Source of the DNA: Peribacillus alkalitolerans
GTDB taxonomy: Bacteria; Bacillota; Bacilli; Bacillales; DSM-1321
Assembly: GCF_010882125.1 (NCBI RefSeq)
Contig: NZ_JAAGVZ010000007.1
Location: 62,001-126,000, forward strand
Direction of reading: 5' to 3'
DNA length: 64,000 bases
Shown here: positions 42,301 through 52,161 of the stretch, one piece after another
Numbering within the stretch: position 1 is the first letter of the stretch
How the letters are laid out: every line of letters starts with the position of its first letter
The notes under the pieces: generated by a model
The model's input: the letters and a program-made list of their open reading frames with translations, nothing else
Told to the model about the DNA's origin: nothing
Databases searched by the model: none
Made by a program: the position numbers and the translations under genes

Positions 42301-42564
42301 ATGTCAATTAAACTGATAAATATAGGATTCGGTAATATAGTATCTGCTAACCGAATCATTTCCATTGTAAGTCCTGAATCCGCTCCAATAAAAAGAATCA
42401 TTCAGGATGCAAGGGATCGAGGATCTTTAATTGATGCTACTTATGGACGGAGAACTAGAGCAGTAATTATAATGGATAGTGATCATGTTATATTATCTGC
42501 CGTTCAACCTGAGACGGTTGCTGCTCGATTAAGTGACCGTGATGATAGTGTAGAGGAAGGGTAG
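42301..42564 (+). CDS. remA: Extracellular matrix regulatory protein RemA
   Basis: 87-residue DNA-binding protein (DUF370). The sequence begins [20 protein letters not shown] and continues with [20 protein letters not shown] and [20 protein letters not shown], the whole conserved core of the family. In B. subtilis, RemA forms oligomeric rings and activates biofilm matrix and osmoprotection genes. GAACTGGGGGACC precedes the ATG. It lies 12 bases before gmk. Confidence 0.95.
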   Translation: MSIKLINIGFGNIVSANRIISIVSPESAPIKRIIQDARDRGSLIDATYGRRTRAVIIMDSDHVILSAVQPETVAARLSDRDDSVEEG

Positions 42565-43194
<630 letters not shown>

Positions 43195-43197
43195 TCC

Positions 43198-43410
43198 ATG
43201 TTATATCCATCTATTGATTCATTATTGAATAAAATTGACTCAAAGTACTCTCTAGTTTCTGTCGCAGCGAAAAGAGCTCGACAAATGCAAGGGAACAATC
43301 ATTCAAAACTATCAAAGCCAGTGTCTCATAAAAACGTAGGTAAAGCTCTAGAAGAAATCCATGCTGGTGTATTAACCTATACACATACTCCAGGATCAGA
43401 AGAAGATTGA
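43198..43410 (+). CDS. rpoZ: RNA polymerase omega subunit
   Basis: 70-residue omega subunit that supports folding and assembly of the beta' subunit. [20 protein letters not shown] and AAKRARQM are the conserved N-terminal elements, and [15 protein letters not shown] the C-terminal helix. It starts three bases after gmk and ends at a terminator. Confidence 0.96.
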   Translation: MLYPSIDSLLNKIDSKYSLVSVAAKRARQMQGNNHSKLSKPVSHKNVGKALEEIHAGVLTYTHTPGSEED

Positions 43411-43413
43411 TGC

Positions 43414-43446
43414 GAAAACCTTGTCATTTTGACAAGGTTTTCTTAT
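43414..43446 (+). terminator. Rho-independent terminator after rpoZ
   Basis: Perfect stem AAAACCTTGTC / GACAAGGTTTT followed by CTTAT. Confidence 0.9.
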
Positions 43447-43471
43447 ACTTTTCGGAATAAATGTAGTAATG

Positions 43472-43554
43472 AAGTATTTTGACTTACAGGCTAATATTTG
43501 GAAAAAAGTATAGTGCAACTACGCCTCTGTTCTCGCCAATCGGCGAGTTTTCTA
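43472..43554 (+). repeat. Family B repeat, copy B3
   Basis: AGTATAGTGCAACTACGCC leads to hairpin CTCGCC-aatc-GGCGAG (43532-43547) and TTTTCTA. It is in tandem with copy B4. Confidence 0.75.
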
Positions 43555-43589
43555 GCACTTTAATGATTTATAAATTGGCAGCAAGGAAG

Positions 43590-43682
43590 TATGTCGACGT
43601 AGGGGCCAATTTTAGGAAAAAAGTATAAGTGCAACTACGCCTCTGTCTTCGCCTTTAGGCTCGCCAATCGGCGAGTTTTCTA
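43590..43682 (+). repeat. Family B repeat, copy B4
   Basis: AGTATAAGTGCAACTACGCC leads to CTCGCC-aatc-GGCGAG (43660-43675) and TTTTCTA, with a preceding GCCTTTAGGC hairpin (43651-43660). B3 and B4 fill most of the rpoZ-coaBC gap. Confidence 0.78.
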
Positions 43683-43810
43683 ATGTAATTTGAAATAGAT
43701 GAAAAAAAAACGGAATTCCTTCATAATGAAATGGAGATGCCTTTAGAAAAAGAAGGTAACAGTGTTTGTTTACATAGATGAGATCGGTAAATTGTAATGG
43801 AGGAATTATC

Positions 43811-45022
43811 ATGTTGAAAGATAAAAAGATTCTGCTTTGTGTAACAGGAGGGATTGCTGTTTTTAAGGCAGCCGCTCTTACAAGCAAACTTGTCCAGGAA
43901 GGTGCCCATGTTAAGGTGATAATGAGTGAATCGGCCACGAAATTTGTTACCCCTTTGACATTTCAAGCACTATCTAGAAACGATGTGTATACAGACACAT
44001 TCGATGAAAAAGACTCTAAGGTCATTGCCCATATTGACTTGGCAGATTGGCCAGATTTAATCATAGTAGCTCCTGCAACTGCCAATACCATCGGGAAATT
44101 GGCAAATGGAATTGCAGATGACATGATTACTACAACTTTGCTGGCTTCTACGAGCACAGTTTGGATTGCTCCTGCCATGAACGTACATATGTACGTTCAT
44201 CCTGCTGTTATCCGAAACATGGAGAGATTAAGAAAATTCGGATACGGATTTATAGAACCAGGTGAAGGCTATTTAGCTTGCGGTTATGTAGGAAAAGGAC
44301 GCTTAGAAGAACCCGAAACAATTGTAGAGAAAGTGAAAAAACATTTTTCTACCTTAAAGGACAAGCCTTTCTTGAATAAAAGAATCCTTGTCACAGCGGG
44401 TCCTACAAGGGAAAAAATAGACCCCATCCGCTTTATTACAAATCATTCTACAGGGAAAATGGGATATGCCATAGCTGAAACTGCTATGAAATTAGGAGCT
44501 GAAGTAACACTAGTATCTGGCCCAGTTTCCATTACCCCGCCTGTTGGTGTGAAGGTAGTGAACGTAGAAAGTGCCCATGATATGTATGAAGCCGTAATTT
44601 CAAGGGCAATGGACCAAGATATCATTGTTAAGACAGCTGCAGTATCTGATTATAGACCTAAAAATGTCCATGATCAAAAGATGAAGAAAAAAGAGGGAGA
44701 TTCATCGATTGAGTTAGAAAGAACAAAAGATATATTAATGGAATTAGGGAAAGTAAAACAAAATCAAATATTGATTGGATTCGCAGCTGAAACAGAGAAT
44801 GTGGATGAGTATGCTCTAGGTAAGTTAGAGCGGAAGAATGCGGATATGATTGTAGCCAACAATGTTACAGTAGAAGGTGCAGGATTTGGAACGGATACGA
44901 ATATTGTTACAGTCTATACACGTGATGGAAGGAAAATAGAACTCCCTCAACAATCCAAGTCAGATATTGCGGAAAAGATCTTGCTTTTGGCTAAAGAATC
45001 TCTCGGGGAAGAGCTTGCATGA
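43811..45022 (+). CDS. coaBC: Bifunctional phosphopantothenoylcysteine decarboxylase/synthetase CoaBC
   Basis: 403-residue two-domain enzyme of coenzyme A synthesis. The CoaC flavoprotein half begins KKILLCVTGGIAVFKAAAL and has IVAPATANTIGKLANGIADD, the motif APAMNVHMY near residue 114, and ACGYVGKGRL with the catalytic Cys near residue 157. The CoaB half begins ILVTAGPTREKIDPIRFITN near residue 192 and includes KMGYAIAETA and VANNVTVEGAGFG. ATG 43811 with TGGAGGAATTATC is chosen over an earlier ATG at 43778. It overlaps priA by four bases. Confidence 0.96.
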   Translation: MLKDKKILLCVTGGIAVFKAAALTSKLVQEGAHVKVIMSESATKFVTPLTFQALSRNDVYTDTFDEKDSKVIAHIDLADWPDLIIVAPATANTIGKLANGIADDMITTTLLASTSTVWIAPAMNVHMYVHPAVIRNMERLRKFGYGFIEPGEGYLACGYVGKGRLEEPETIVEKVKKHFSTLKDKPFLNKRILVTAGPTREKIDPIRFITNHSTGKMGYAIAETAMKLGAEVTLVSGPVSITPPVGVKVVNVESAHDMYEAVISRAMDQDIIVKTAAVSDYRPKNVHDQKMKKKEGDSSIELERTKDILMELGKVKQNQILIGFAAETENVDEYALGKLERKNADMIVANNVTVEGAGFGTDTNIVTVYTRDGRKIELPQQSKSDIAEKILLLAKESLGEELA

Positions 45023-47433
45023 ATATCGCAAAAGTAATTGTGGATGTTCCAGCTAAACAGATTGATCGGGAATTCGACTATCATATTCCCGAAAAATGGC
45101 TTGGCATGATTAAGCCCGGGATGAGAGTCGCAGTCCCTTTTGGCCCTAGGATGATACAAGGTTTTGTGACAGGGGTAACAGAGCAATCATCGTTTGAGAA
45201 GCTTAAACCTATACATGAACTATTAGATATAGAGCCTGTTCTGAACCAGGAACTTATGGATTTGGCAGATTGGTTGACGGATGAAACTCTTTGTTACCGA
45301 ATATCCGCTTTTCAAGTAATGCTTCCAGCAGCACTTAAAGCTAAATATAAAAAAAAATTGCGTCTTTCGAATCCTGATTCATTATCCATTTTACATCCGT
45401 TTGTAAAAGAAGCCTTTTCTTTAAAAGATGAATTGGATTGGCAGGATGTGATGAATAGTAACAATGCAAAATTGTTCCTTTCAGAAGTAAATAACGGTAC
45501 TATAAAGGTCCATTATGAAGTCAAGGATCAACTGAATAAAAAGACTGTCCGCCTAGTAGAACCAAGAATATCGACGGATAAACTGGAAGAGCAAATAATG
45601 CAATTATCCAAAAATGCCATAAAACAAAAGAGCGTCCTTCAACATTTCATCCTAGACCCTAGAAGTATCGTTCAAAGTGAATTGCTTTCTAAAACGGGTG
45701 CGACTTCCTCCAGCATTTCCAGTTTAGTAGAGAAAGGCATTCTTTTTGTCAAGGATTCAGAAGTATATCGTGACCCCTATGAAAATAGGGAATTTCAAAA
45801 AAGTAAGCCATTTGCTCTTACTCCAGAACAATCCAACGCGATTGGTCCCATTAAAGAATGTATATCGAAGGATGAGCATGATATTTTTCTTCTGTACGGA
45901 GTAACAGGTAGCGGCAAAACCGAAGTTTACTTACAGTCCATTGTTGATGTCCTTTCTAAAGGTGAACAGGCAATCATGCTAGTCCCTGAAATTTCATTAA
46001 CCCCTCAGATGGTGAAACGTTTTAAAGAACGTTTTGGAAATGAAGTTGCGGTTCTTCATAGTGGTCTTTCCATTGGTGAAAAATACGATGAGTGGCGAAA
46101 AATCTATCGTGATGAAGTAAGTGTAGTAGTAGGGGCTCGTTCAGCCATCTTTGCTCCTTTTAGAAAGCTAGGTTTAATCATCATTGATGAAGAGCATGAA
46201 TCGAGCTATAAACAGGAAGATAATCCTAGATATCATGCTAGGGATGTGGCCATAAAAAGAGGTGTGACCCATCAATGTCCAGTAATCCTTGGAAGTGCGA
46301 CTCCAACACTTGAAACCTTTGCCCGTGCAAAGAAAAATCGATATCAATTACTATCGCTTACTAAAAGAATGAATCAACAAGCCTTACCTAGTGTTAAAAT
46401 TGTGGATATGAGAGAAGAGTTACGAAGTGGTAATCGATCTGTGTTTTCTGCAGATTTATTGACGAAAATCAGAGATCGAATTGAAAAGAAAGAACAAATT
46501 GTCTTATTTCTTAATAAAAGAGGCCATTCTAGCTTTGTCATGTGCAGAAGCTGTGGTGCCGTATGTAACTGTCCAAATTGTGAAATCTCGTTGACATATC
46601 ATAAATCCTCCCATCAATTGAAGTGCCATTATTGTGCATATGAAGATGCTATGCCAACCCAATGTCCAGACTGTCAGAGTGATGCGATTCGTTACTTTGG
46701 AACAGGTACACAGAAGGTTGAAGAGGAATTGGCGAAAATCATGCCTGAAGCAAGAGTGATTCGGATGGATGTGGATACGACCACAAGGAAAGGTTCACAT
46801 GAACGATTATTGCAGGCCTTTCAAGATGGTCAAGCAGATATATTACTAGGAACTCAAATGATTGCAAAAGGCCTCGATTTCCCTAACATAACATTGGTTG
46901 GTGTCTTGTCGGCTGATACAATGCTTCATCTTCCCGATTTCAGGTCCTCGGAAAAGACATTCCAACTATTAACCCAGGTTAGCGGGCGTGCAGGAAGGCA
47001 CCACCTGCCGGGTGAAGTAATCATACAAACTTATACACCTGAGCATTACTCTATTATTTTGGCATCCATGCAGGATTATGATCAATTTTTTGGACAAGAG
47101 ATGATAATTCGAAGGCAAAATATGTATCCACCCTATTATTATCTCGCGCTAATGACCATATCGCATGAAGACTTAATGAAAACTGTCTCAGTAACAGAGC
47201 ATATTACAAAACATTTAAAGAATCGCTTATCTCAGCAGTCCGTCATTCTTGGTCCAGTTGCATCCCCGATCCCTCGGATCAATAATAGATATCGGTATCA
47301 ATGTTTGGTAAAATACAAACTAGAACCGGCTTTAAAGGACAGCTTAAAAAATTTGCTGGATCATTATCAGCAAGATATGGCTTCTAGAGGCTTACAAATC
47401 ATGGTGGATCTGAATCCCCAAATCATGATGTAG
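45019..47433 (+). CDS. priA: Primosomal protein N' (replication restart helicase PriA)
   Basis: 804-residue superfamily 2 DNA helicase that reloads the replisome at stalled forks. The N-terminal 3'-end-binding domain starts VDVPAKQIDREFDYHIP. Walker A is LLYGVTGSGKTEVYLQ near residue 291, and the DEEH box is LIIIDEEHESSYKQ near residue 387. The zinc-binding insertion has eight cysteines between CRSCGAVCNCPNC (near 512) and QCPDC. The C-terminal helicase motif is SGRAGRHHLPGEV. The first four bases overlap coaBC. Confidence 0.97.
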   Translation: MNIAKVIVDVPAKQIDREFDYHIPEKWLGMIKPGMRVAVPFGPRMIQGFVTGVTEQSSFEKLKPIHELLDIEPVLNQELMDLADWLTDETLCYRISAFQVMLPAALKAKYKKKLRLSNPDSLSILHPFVKEAFSLKDELDWQDVMNSNNAKLFLSEVNNGTIKVHYEVKDQLNKKTVRLVEPRISTDKLEEQIMQLSKNAIKQKSVLQHFILDPRSIVQSELLSKTGATSSSISSLVEKGILFVKDSEVYRDPYENREFQKSKPFALTPEQSNAIGPIKECISKDEHDIFLLYGVTGSGKTEVYLQSIVDVLSKGEQAIMLVPEISLTPQMVKRFKERFGNEVAVLHSGLSIGEKYDEWRKIYRDEVSVVVGARSAIFAPFRKLGLIIIDEEHESSYKQEDNPRYHARDVAIKRGVTHQCPVILGSATPTLETFARAKKNRYQLLSLTKRMNQQALPSVKIVDMREELRSGNRSVFSADLLTKIRDRIEKKEQIVLFLNKRGHSSFVMCRSCGAVCNCPNCEISLTYHKSSHQLKCHYCAYEDAMPTQCPDCQSDAIRYFGTGTQKVEEELAKIMPEARVIRMDVDTTTRKGSHERLLQAFQDGQADILLGTQMIAKGLDFPNITLVGVLSADTMLHLPDFRSSEKTFQLLTQVSGRAGRHHLPGEVIIQTYTPEHYSIILASMQDYDQFFGQEMIIRRQNMYPPYYYLALMTISHEDLMKTVSVTEHITKHLKNRLSQQSVILGPVASPIPRINNRYRYQCLVKYKLEPALKDSLKNLLDHYQQDMASRGLQIMVDLNPQIMM

Positions 47434-47438
47434 TCAAA

Positions 47439-47480
47439 ACCCTCACCAATGACGAAACGTTCTATAAATCGGGTGAGGGT
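47439..47480 (+). terminator. Inverted repeat between priA and def, weak terminator candidate
   Basis: Perfect 9-base arms ACCCTCACC (47439-47447) and GGTGAGGGT (47472-47480) with a 24-base loop. Only ATTCATATTT follows, so termination is doubtful. It could serve as an RNA processing or stability element. Confidence 0.4.
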
Positions 47481-47523
47481 ATTCATATTTATCAACAAAT
47501 AGAATTGGCATGGAGGGCTTGGA

Positions 47524-48009
47524 ATGGCAGTATTACCAATCGTTACATTTCCAGATAAAATATTGGAACAAAAATGTGATAAAGTGACAGCTTTTGATGG
47601 TAAATTGGCAAAGCTGTTAAATAATATGTACGACACAATGATCGAAGCGGATGGAGTGGGACTAGCCGCTCCTCAAATTGGTCTTAAGAAACAAATCGCC
47701 ATAGTAGATATTGGTGATGAAAGCGGCACTTTAGAAATGATTAATCCTGAAATCCTTGAGTCAAAAGGAGAACAAACTGGTCCAGAAGGATGTTTAAGCT
47801 TCCCTGGGATATTTGGAGAAGTAAACCGCCCGTACTTTGTTAAAATAAGAGCATTTGACAGAAAAGGTCGAGAATATGAACTTGAAGCAGAGGACTTCTT
47901 TGCAAGAGCCATACAGCATGAAATCGATCATCTGAACGGAGTGCTTTTTACGAAAAAAGTTTCAAAGTACTTATCGGAAGAAGAATTGGAAAGGTATGAA
48001 GAGGCATGA
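47524..48009 (+). CDS. def: Peptide deformylase
   Basis: 161-residue metalloenzyme that removes the formyl group from nascent proteins. Motif 1 is [10 protein letters not shown] near residue 45, motif 2 EGCLSFPG with the metal-binding Cys near residue 87, and motif 3 [12 protein letters not shown] with the HEXXH zinc/iron ligands near residue 130. It overlaps fmt, which adds the formyl group in the first place, by four bases. TGGAGGGC precedes the ATG. Confidence 0.97.
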   Translation: MAVLPIVTFPDKILEQKCDKVTAFDGKLAKLLNNMYDTMIEADGVGLAAPQIGLKKQIAIVDIGDESGTLEMINPEILESKGEQTGPEGCLSFPGIFGEVNRPYFVKIRAFDRKGREYELEAEDFFARAIQHEIDHLNGVLFTKKVSKYLSEEELERYEEA

Positions 48010-48959
48010 CAAAAATAGTATTCATGGGAACACCAGACTTTTCAGTGCCAGTTTTACAACGAATCATTGAAGACGGATATGACGTAATCGGAGTGGTTAC
48101 CCAACCGGATCGACCTGTAGGACGGAAAAAAGTAATGACACCTCCTCCTGTTAAAACAGAAGCACTTCGCCACAATATTCCAGTTTTCCAACCTGAAAAG
48201 ATTCGTGAGAGAGAAGAATTGGACAAGATATTGGCTTTACAACCGGATTTAATCGTGACAGCTGCTTTTGGGCAGATTTTACCTAAAGAATTGTTGGATG
48301 CACCTAAATTCGGATGTATAAATGTACATGCTTCCCTTTTGCCTGAATTAAGAGGTGGAGCCCCTATCCACTATTCAATCCTACAAGGTAAGGAAAAAAC
48401 AGGCATTACCATTATGTATATGGTGGAAAAACTAGACGCGGGCGATATTCTAACCCAAGTTGAGGTGGAGATCGAGGAAAATGACAATGTAGGGACACTA
48501 CATGATAAATTAAGTGCAGCAGGATCATCGTTATTATTAGAGACATTGCCCAAATTATTAAACGGTGAATTGGATTCCATACCACAGGATGATTCAAAGG
48601 CAACTTTCGCTTCTAATATAAAAAGAGAACAAGAAAAAATTGATTGGCATAAAACTGGGGAAGCTATTTACAACCATGTCAGAGGATTAAATCCTTGGCC
48701 TGTGGCTTATACGGAGCTTGATGGATCCGTTATAAAAGTGTGGAAAGCTGAAAAAGTGATTGAAATGAAAAAGTCTGCAGCCACTCCAGGTGAAGTGGTA
48801 GAGGTTGTGGAAGAAGGCATCATCGTCTCAACAGGAAATGACACATGTATAAAAATTACAGAACTTCAGCCAAGCGGTAAGAAAAAAATGTCTGCCGGAG
48901 ACTATTTACGAGGAGCAAACAACCCATTCAAGGTTGGAGTGCAATTGGGTGACCAATAA
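48006..48959 (+). CDS. fmt: Methionyl-tRNA formyltransferase
   Basis: 317-residue enzyme that formylates initiator Met-tRNA using 10-formyl-THF. [13 protein letters not shown] at the N terminus and the catalytic region [20 protein letters not shown] near residue 105 (Asn, His) are clear. [11 protein letters not shown]-type [13 protein letters not shown] near residue 138 supplies the conserved Asp. The C-terminal OB-fold tRNA-binding domain covers residues 205-317. It directly abuts rsmB. Confidence 0.97.
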   Translation: MTKIVFMGTPDFSVPVLQRIIEDGYDVIGVVTQPDRPVGRKKVMTPPPVKTEALRHNIPVFQPEKIREREELDKILALQPDLIVTAAFGQILPKELLDAPKFGCINVHASLLPELRGGAPIHYSILQGKEKTGITIMYMVEKLDAGDILTQVEVEIEENDNVGTLHDKLSAAGSSLLLETLPKLLNGELDSIPQDDSKATFASNIKREQEKIDWHKTGEAIYNHVRGLNPWPVAYTELDGSVIKVWKAEKVIEMKKSAATPGEVVEVVEEGIIVSTGNDTCIKITELQPSGKKKMSAGDYLRGANNPFKVGVQLGDQ

Positions 48960-50309
48960 ATGAGGAAAACGAAATTAACAGTACGTGAGCTAGCACTTGA
49001 TTTACTTGAATCTGTGGAGAAAAACCAATCTTATAGTAACTTATTGTTAAACAATTATATTAATAAGAATGAATTATCTTCATTGGATGCAGGACTACTC
49101 ACAGAAATTACGTATGGTACCATTCAACGGAAATTTACGCTCGATTATTATTTGAAACCGTTTGTCCAGAACAGTAAAAAAGTACAAAGCTGGGTATTAA
49201 ACCTACTGAGACTTTCTTTATACCAAATGATTTATTTAGAAAAAGTGCCTGATCACGCGATATTATTTGAAGCGGTGGAAATCGCCAAAAAGAGAGGGCA
49301 TAAAGGAATAACCTCAATGGTGAATGGTGTTTTACGTAACGTTCAAAGAAAAGGAGTTCCTTCTTTAGATGAAATAGAAGACCCAATCGAACGAATTTCG
49401 ATTGCGACAAGCCATCCATTATGGCTTGTGGAACGTTGGGTGGATCAGTTCGGTTTAGAAAAAACAGAAATGATGTGTGAAACGAATTTGACTGCTCCAT
49501 TACAAACTGCTAGGGTTAACCTTACTTTAATCAATCGTGAACGTGCCATTGAAGATTTGATGTCAGAGGGGTTTGAGGTTAACGAAAGCCAAATAGTCCC
49601 TGAAGGAATCGTTTGTTTAAAAGGTAATCTTGCCCATTCTAATGCTTATAAGCTTGGGCACATTTCCATACAAGATGAAAGTTCAATGCTTGTCGCATAT
49701 GCCCTAGGTGCTCACCAGCAGGAAAAGATCCTTGATTGTTGTGCGGCCCCAGGAGGAAAAACAACACACATTGCAGAAAAAATGGATGGGAAAGGCGCTG
49801 TTTTAGCACTTGACTTACATGAGCATAAAGTAAAGCTAATACAAGAACAGGCACAGCGTTTACACCTGAAAAATGTGGCAACACAAGCGTTGGATAGCCG
49901 CAAAGCATCCAATCACTTTGACAAAGACTCCTTCAATCGCATATTGGTGGACGCACCGTGCTCTGGATTCGGTGTCATGCGAAGGAAACCGGATTTAAAA
50001 TATACTAAGAGTGAAGGGGACGTAGCGAATCTTGCACGGATCCAAAATGATTTGCTTCATTCTGTAGCTCCACTATTAAAAAAAGGTGGGACCCTTGTCT
50101 ATAGTACATGTACAGTCGATCAAGCCGAAAATGAAGCAGCAGCTGCACGCTTCTTAAAAGACCATCCTGATTTCGAAGCAGATCTATCGATGGTTGAAAG
50201 GTTGCCAGAATCGGTTAAGCCTTTTGTATCAAACCATATGCTTCAAATATTCCCACAAGATTTTGGCAGCGATGGTTTCTTTATCAGTTGCTTTAGAAAG
50301 AAGGTTTAA
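48960..50309 (+). CDS. rsmB: 16S rRNA (cytosine(967)-C(5))-methyltransferase RsmB
   Basis: 449-residue SAM-dependent rRNA methyltransferase. The N-terminal NusB-like domain (residues 1-140) is followed by the catalytic domain with [17 protein letters not shown] near residue 256 (SAM-binding). The two catalytic cysteines are in [16 protein letters not shown] near residue 329 and [12 protein letters not shown] near residue 381. It starts right after the fmt stop, and rlmN begins one base after it ends. Confidence 0.96.
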   Translation: MRKTKLTVRELALDLLESVEKNQSYSNLLLNNYINKNELSSLDAGLLTEITYGTIQRKFTLDYYLKPFVQNSKKVQSWVLNLLRLSLYQMIYLEKVPDHAILFEAVEIAKKRGHKGITSMVNGVLRNVQRKGVPSLDEIEDPIERISIATSHPLWLVERWVDQFGLEKTEMMCETNLTAPLQTARVNLTLINRERAIEDLMSEGFEVNESQIVPEGIVCLKGNLAHSNAYKLGHISIQDESSMLVAYALGAHQQEKILDCCAAPGGKTTHIAEKMDGKGAVLALDLHEHKVKLIQEQAQRLHLKNVATQALDSRKASNHFDKDSFNRILVDAPCSGFGVMRRKPDLKYTKSEGDVANLARIQNDLLHSVAPLLKKGGTLVYSTCTVDQAENEAAAARFLKDHPDFEADLSMVERLPESVKPFVSNHMLQIFPQDFGSDGFFISCFRKKV

Positions 50310-50310
50310 A

Positions 50311-51402
50311 ATGGAAACTACTAACAAGAAAAATACTTCAAATACAAAACAAGACCTTAAAACGTCCGTTTATTCTTTGGAACTGCATGAACTTAAAGAT
50401 TGGCTTAGCGAAAATGGGGAGAAACCTTTCCGTGCTGATCAAATATTTGACTGGCTCTATAAGAAGAGAGCTGTGTCATTTGAGGAAATGTCTAATCTAG
50501 CTAAGGGATTGCGTGATAAATTGGAACAAAGTTTTACCTTAACGACATTAAAAACTTTGATTCAACAGACTTCAAGTGATGGCACAATTAAATTCTTATT
50601 TGAATTGCATGATGGGTATTCAATTGAAACAGTTTTAATGCGACATGAATATGGTAATTCAATATGTGTCACTACACAGGTTGGCTGCAGAATCGGTTGT
50701 ACATTCTGTGCTTCAACTTTAGGTGGATTAAAAAGAAACCTAGAAGCAGGAGAAATCGTTGCTCAAGTCGTAAAAGTACAGAAGGCACTTGATGAAACAG
50801 AAGAACGTGTAAGCTCCATTGTCATTATGGGGATTGGTGAGCCATTTGATAACTATGATGAAATGCTTTCATTCTTAAAAATTGTCAACCATGAAAAAGC
50901 GTTAAACATTGGTGCTAGGCATATCACTGTTTCAACAAGCGGCATAATTCCAAAGATTTATCAATTTGCAGATGAAAATATGCAAATTAATTTCGCTATT
51001 TCTCTTCATGCTGCTAATTCTGAGTTAAGAAGCAAGTTAATGCCGATTAATCGTGCTTATAAACTGCCTGACTTAATGGAAGCTGTACGCTATTATACAA
51101 ATAAGACAGGTAGAAGGGTCAGCTTCGAATATGGACTTTTCGGAGGAGAAAACGATACGGTCGAGCATGCGGAAGAGCTGGCAAAATTAATTAAAGGGCT
51201 GAAATGCCATGTGAATTTAATTCCAGTTAATTATGTTCCTGAACGCAACTATGTGAGAACACCTCGAGAGCAGATTTTTGCATTTGAAAAAACGTTAAAA
51301 CAACATGGCATCAATGTAACGATTCGACGTGAACAAGGTCACGATATCGATGCCGCATGTGGACAGCTTCGTGCAAAGGAGCGAAAAGAAGAGACGAGGT
51401 GA
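50311..51402 (+). CDS. rlmN: 23S rRNA (adenine(2503)-C(2))-methyltransferase RlmN
   Basis: 363-residue radical-SAM enzyme that methylates A2503 of 23S rRNA and A37 of some tRNAs. The [4Fe-4S] cluster motif is [15 protein letters not shown] near residue 126. [15 protein letters not shown] near residue 173 and the acceptor cysteine in [13 protein letters not shown] near residue 349 are diagnostic. I start at ATG 50311 with GAAGG upstream; the frame is open to 50194 inside rsmB, which has no support. A low-complexity Asn/Thr/Lys start precedes the conserved [11 protein letters not shown]. Confidence 0.96.
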   Translation: METTNKKNTSNTKQDLKTSVYSLELHELKDWLSENGEKPFRADQIFDWLYKKRAVSFEEMSNLAKGLRDKLEQSFTLTTLKTLIQQTSSDGTIKFLFELHDGYSIETVLMRHEYGNSICVTTQVGCRIGCTFCASTLGGLKRNLEAGEIVAQVVKVQKALDETEERVSSIVIMGIGEPFDNYDEMLSFLKIVNHEKALNIGARHITVSTSGIIPKIYQFADENMQINFAISLHAANSELRSKLMPINRAYKLPDLMEAVRYYTNKTGRRVSFEYGLFGGENDTVEHAEELAKLIKGLKCHVNLIPVNYVPERNYVRTPREQIFAFEKTLKQHGINVTIRREQGHDIDAACGQLRAKERKEETR

Positions 51403-51406
51403 ACGT

Positions 51407-52156
51407 ATGAAAGCCGTTTTTAGAACGGATCGCGGTAAAGTACGCAAGCATAATGAAGATAACGGTGGAGTCTTTATGAACCAGGAGGGGACAATTTTTG
51501 CTATCGTGGCAGATGGAATGGGAGGCCACCGTGCTGGTGATGTCGCTAGTACTTTAGCTGTTACGAAAATGAAGGAAGCATGGGATGAAAAAAGCTCTGC
51601 TTCCACTCCTGATGAAGAAGAGAAATGGTTAGAAAAATCCATCAATGAAGTCAATACCTTCCTATACAAACATGCTGAAGAAAATAGTGAATGTAAAGGG
51701 ATGGGGACGACTGTTGTTGCTGCAATTTGTTCAGATAAATTTGTTACTATTGCCCATATTGGTGATAGTCGTATTTATCTGCTAAACGAATCGGGGTTTA
51801 AACAGTTGACAGAGGACCATACACTCGTGAATGTTCTTGTTAAGTCCGGTCAAATTAGTAAGGAAGATGCCGAACATCACCCAAGGAAGAACGTAATTTT
51901 ACGTGCTCTAGGGACGGAGCAACAAGTGGAAATGGATATAAAGACTATCGTATTTGAAGAAGGGGATATGTTACTCCTTTGTTCAGACGGTCTATCCAAT
52001 AAGGTCGCGGACGATGAGATGGAACGTATCATTACCTCCGATGAGACTTTAGATCAGAAAGCAGACTACTTTATAAAACTAGCAAATGAATATGGTGGAG
52101 AAGATAACATAACCCTCATACTACTAGAATTCGACAATGAAAGCGAAAGAGGGTGA
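51407..52156 (+). CDS. prpC: Serine/threonine protein phosphatase PrpC (PP2C)
   Basis: 249-residue PP2C phosphatase that reverses PrkC phosphorylation. Metal-binding motifs are RKHNEDNGGVF near residue 13, VADGMGGHRAGDVAS near residue 36 with two key Asp/Gly positions, HIGDSRIYLL near residue 115, LCSDGLSNKV near residue 191 and GGEDNITLILLE near residue 231. ATG 51407 with GAGGTG is chosen; the open frame upstream lies in rlmN. The stop is five bases before prkC. Confidence 0.96.
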   Translation: MKAVFRTDRGKVRKHNEDNGGVFMNQEGTIFAIVADGMGGHRAGDVASTLAVTKMKEAWDEKSSASTPDEEEKWLEKSINEVNTFLYKHAEENSECKGMGTTVVAAICSDKFVTIAHIGDSRIYLLNESGFKQLTEDHTLVNVLVKSGQISKEDAEHHPRKNVILRALGTEQQVEMDIKTIVFEEGDMLLLCSDGLSNKVADDEMERIITSDETLDQKADYFIKLANEYGGEDNITLILLEFDNESERG

Positions 52157-52161
52157 TTCAT

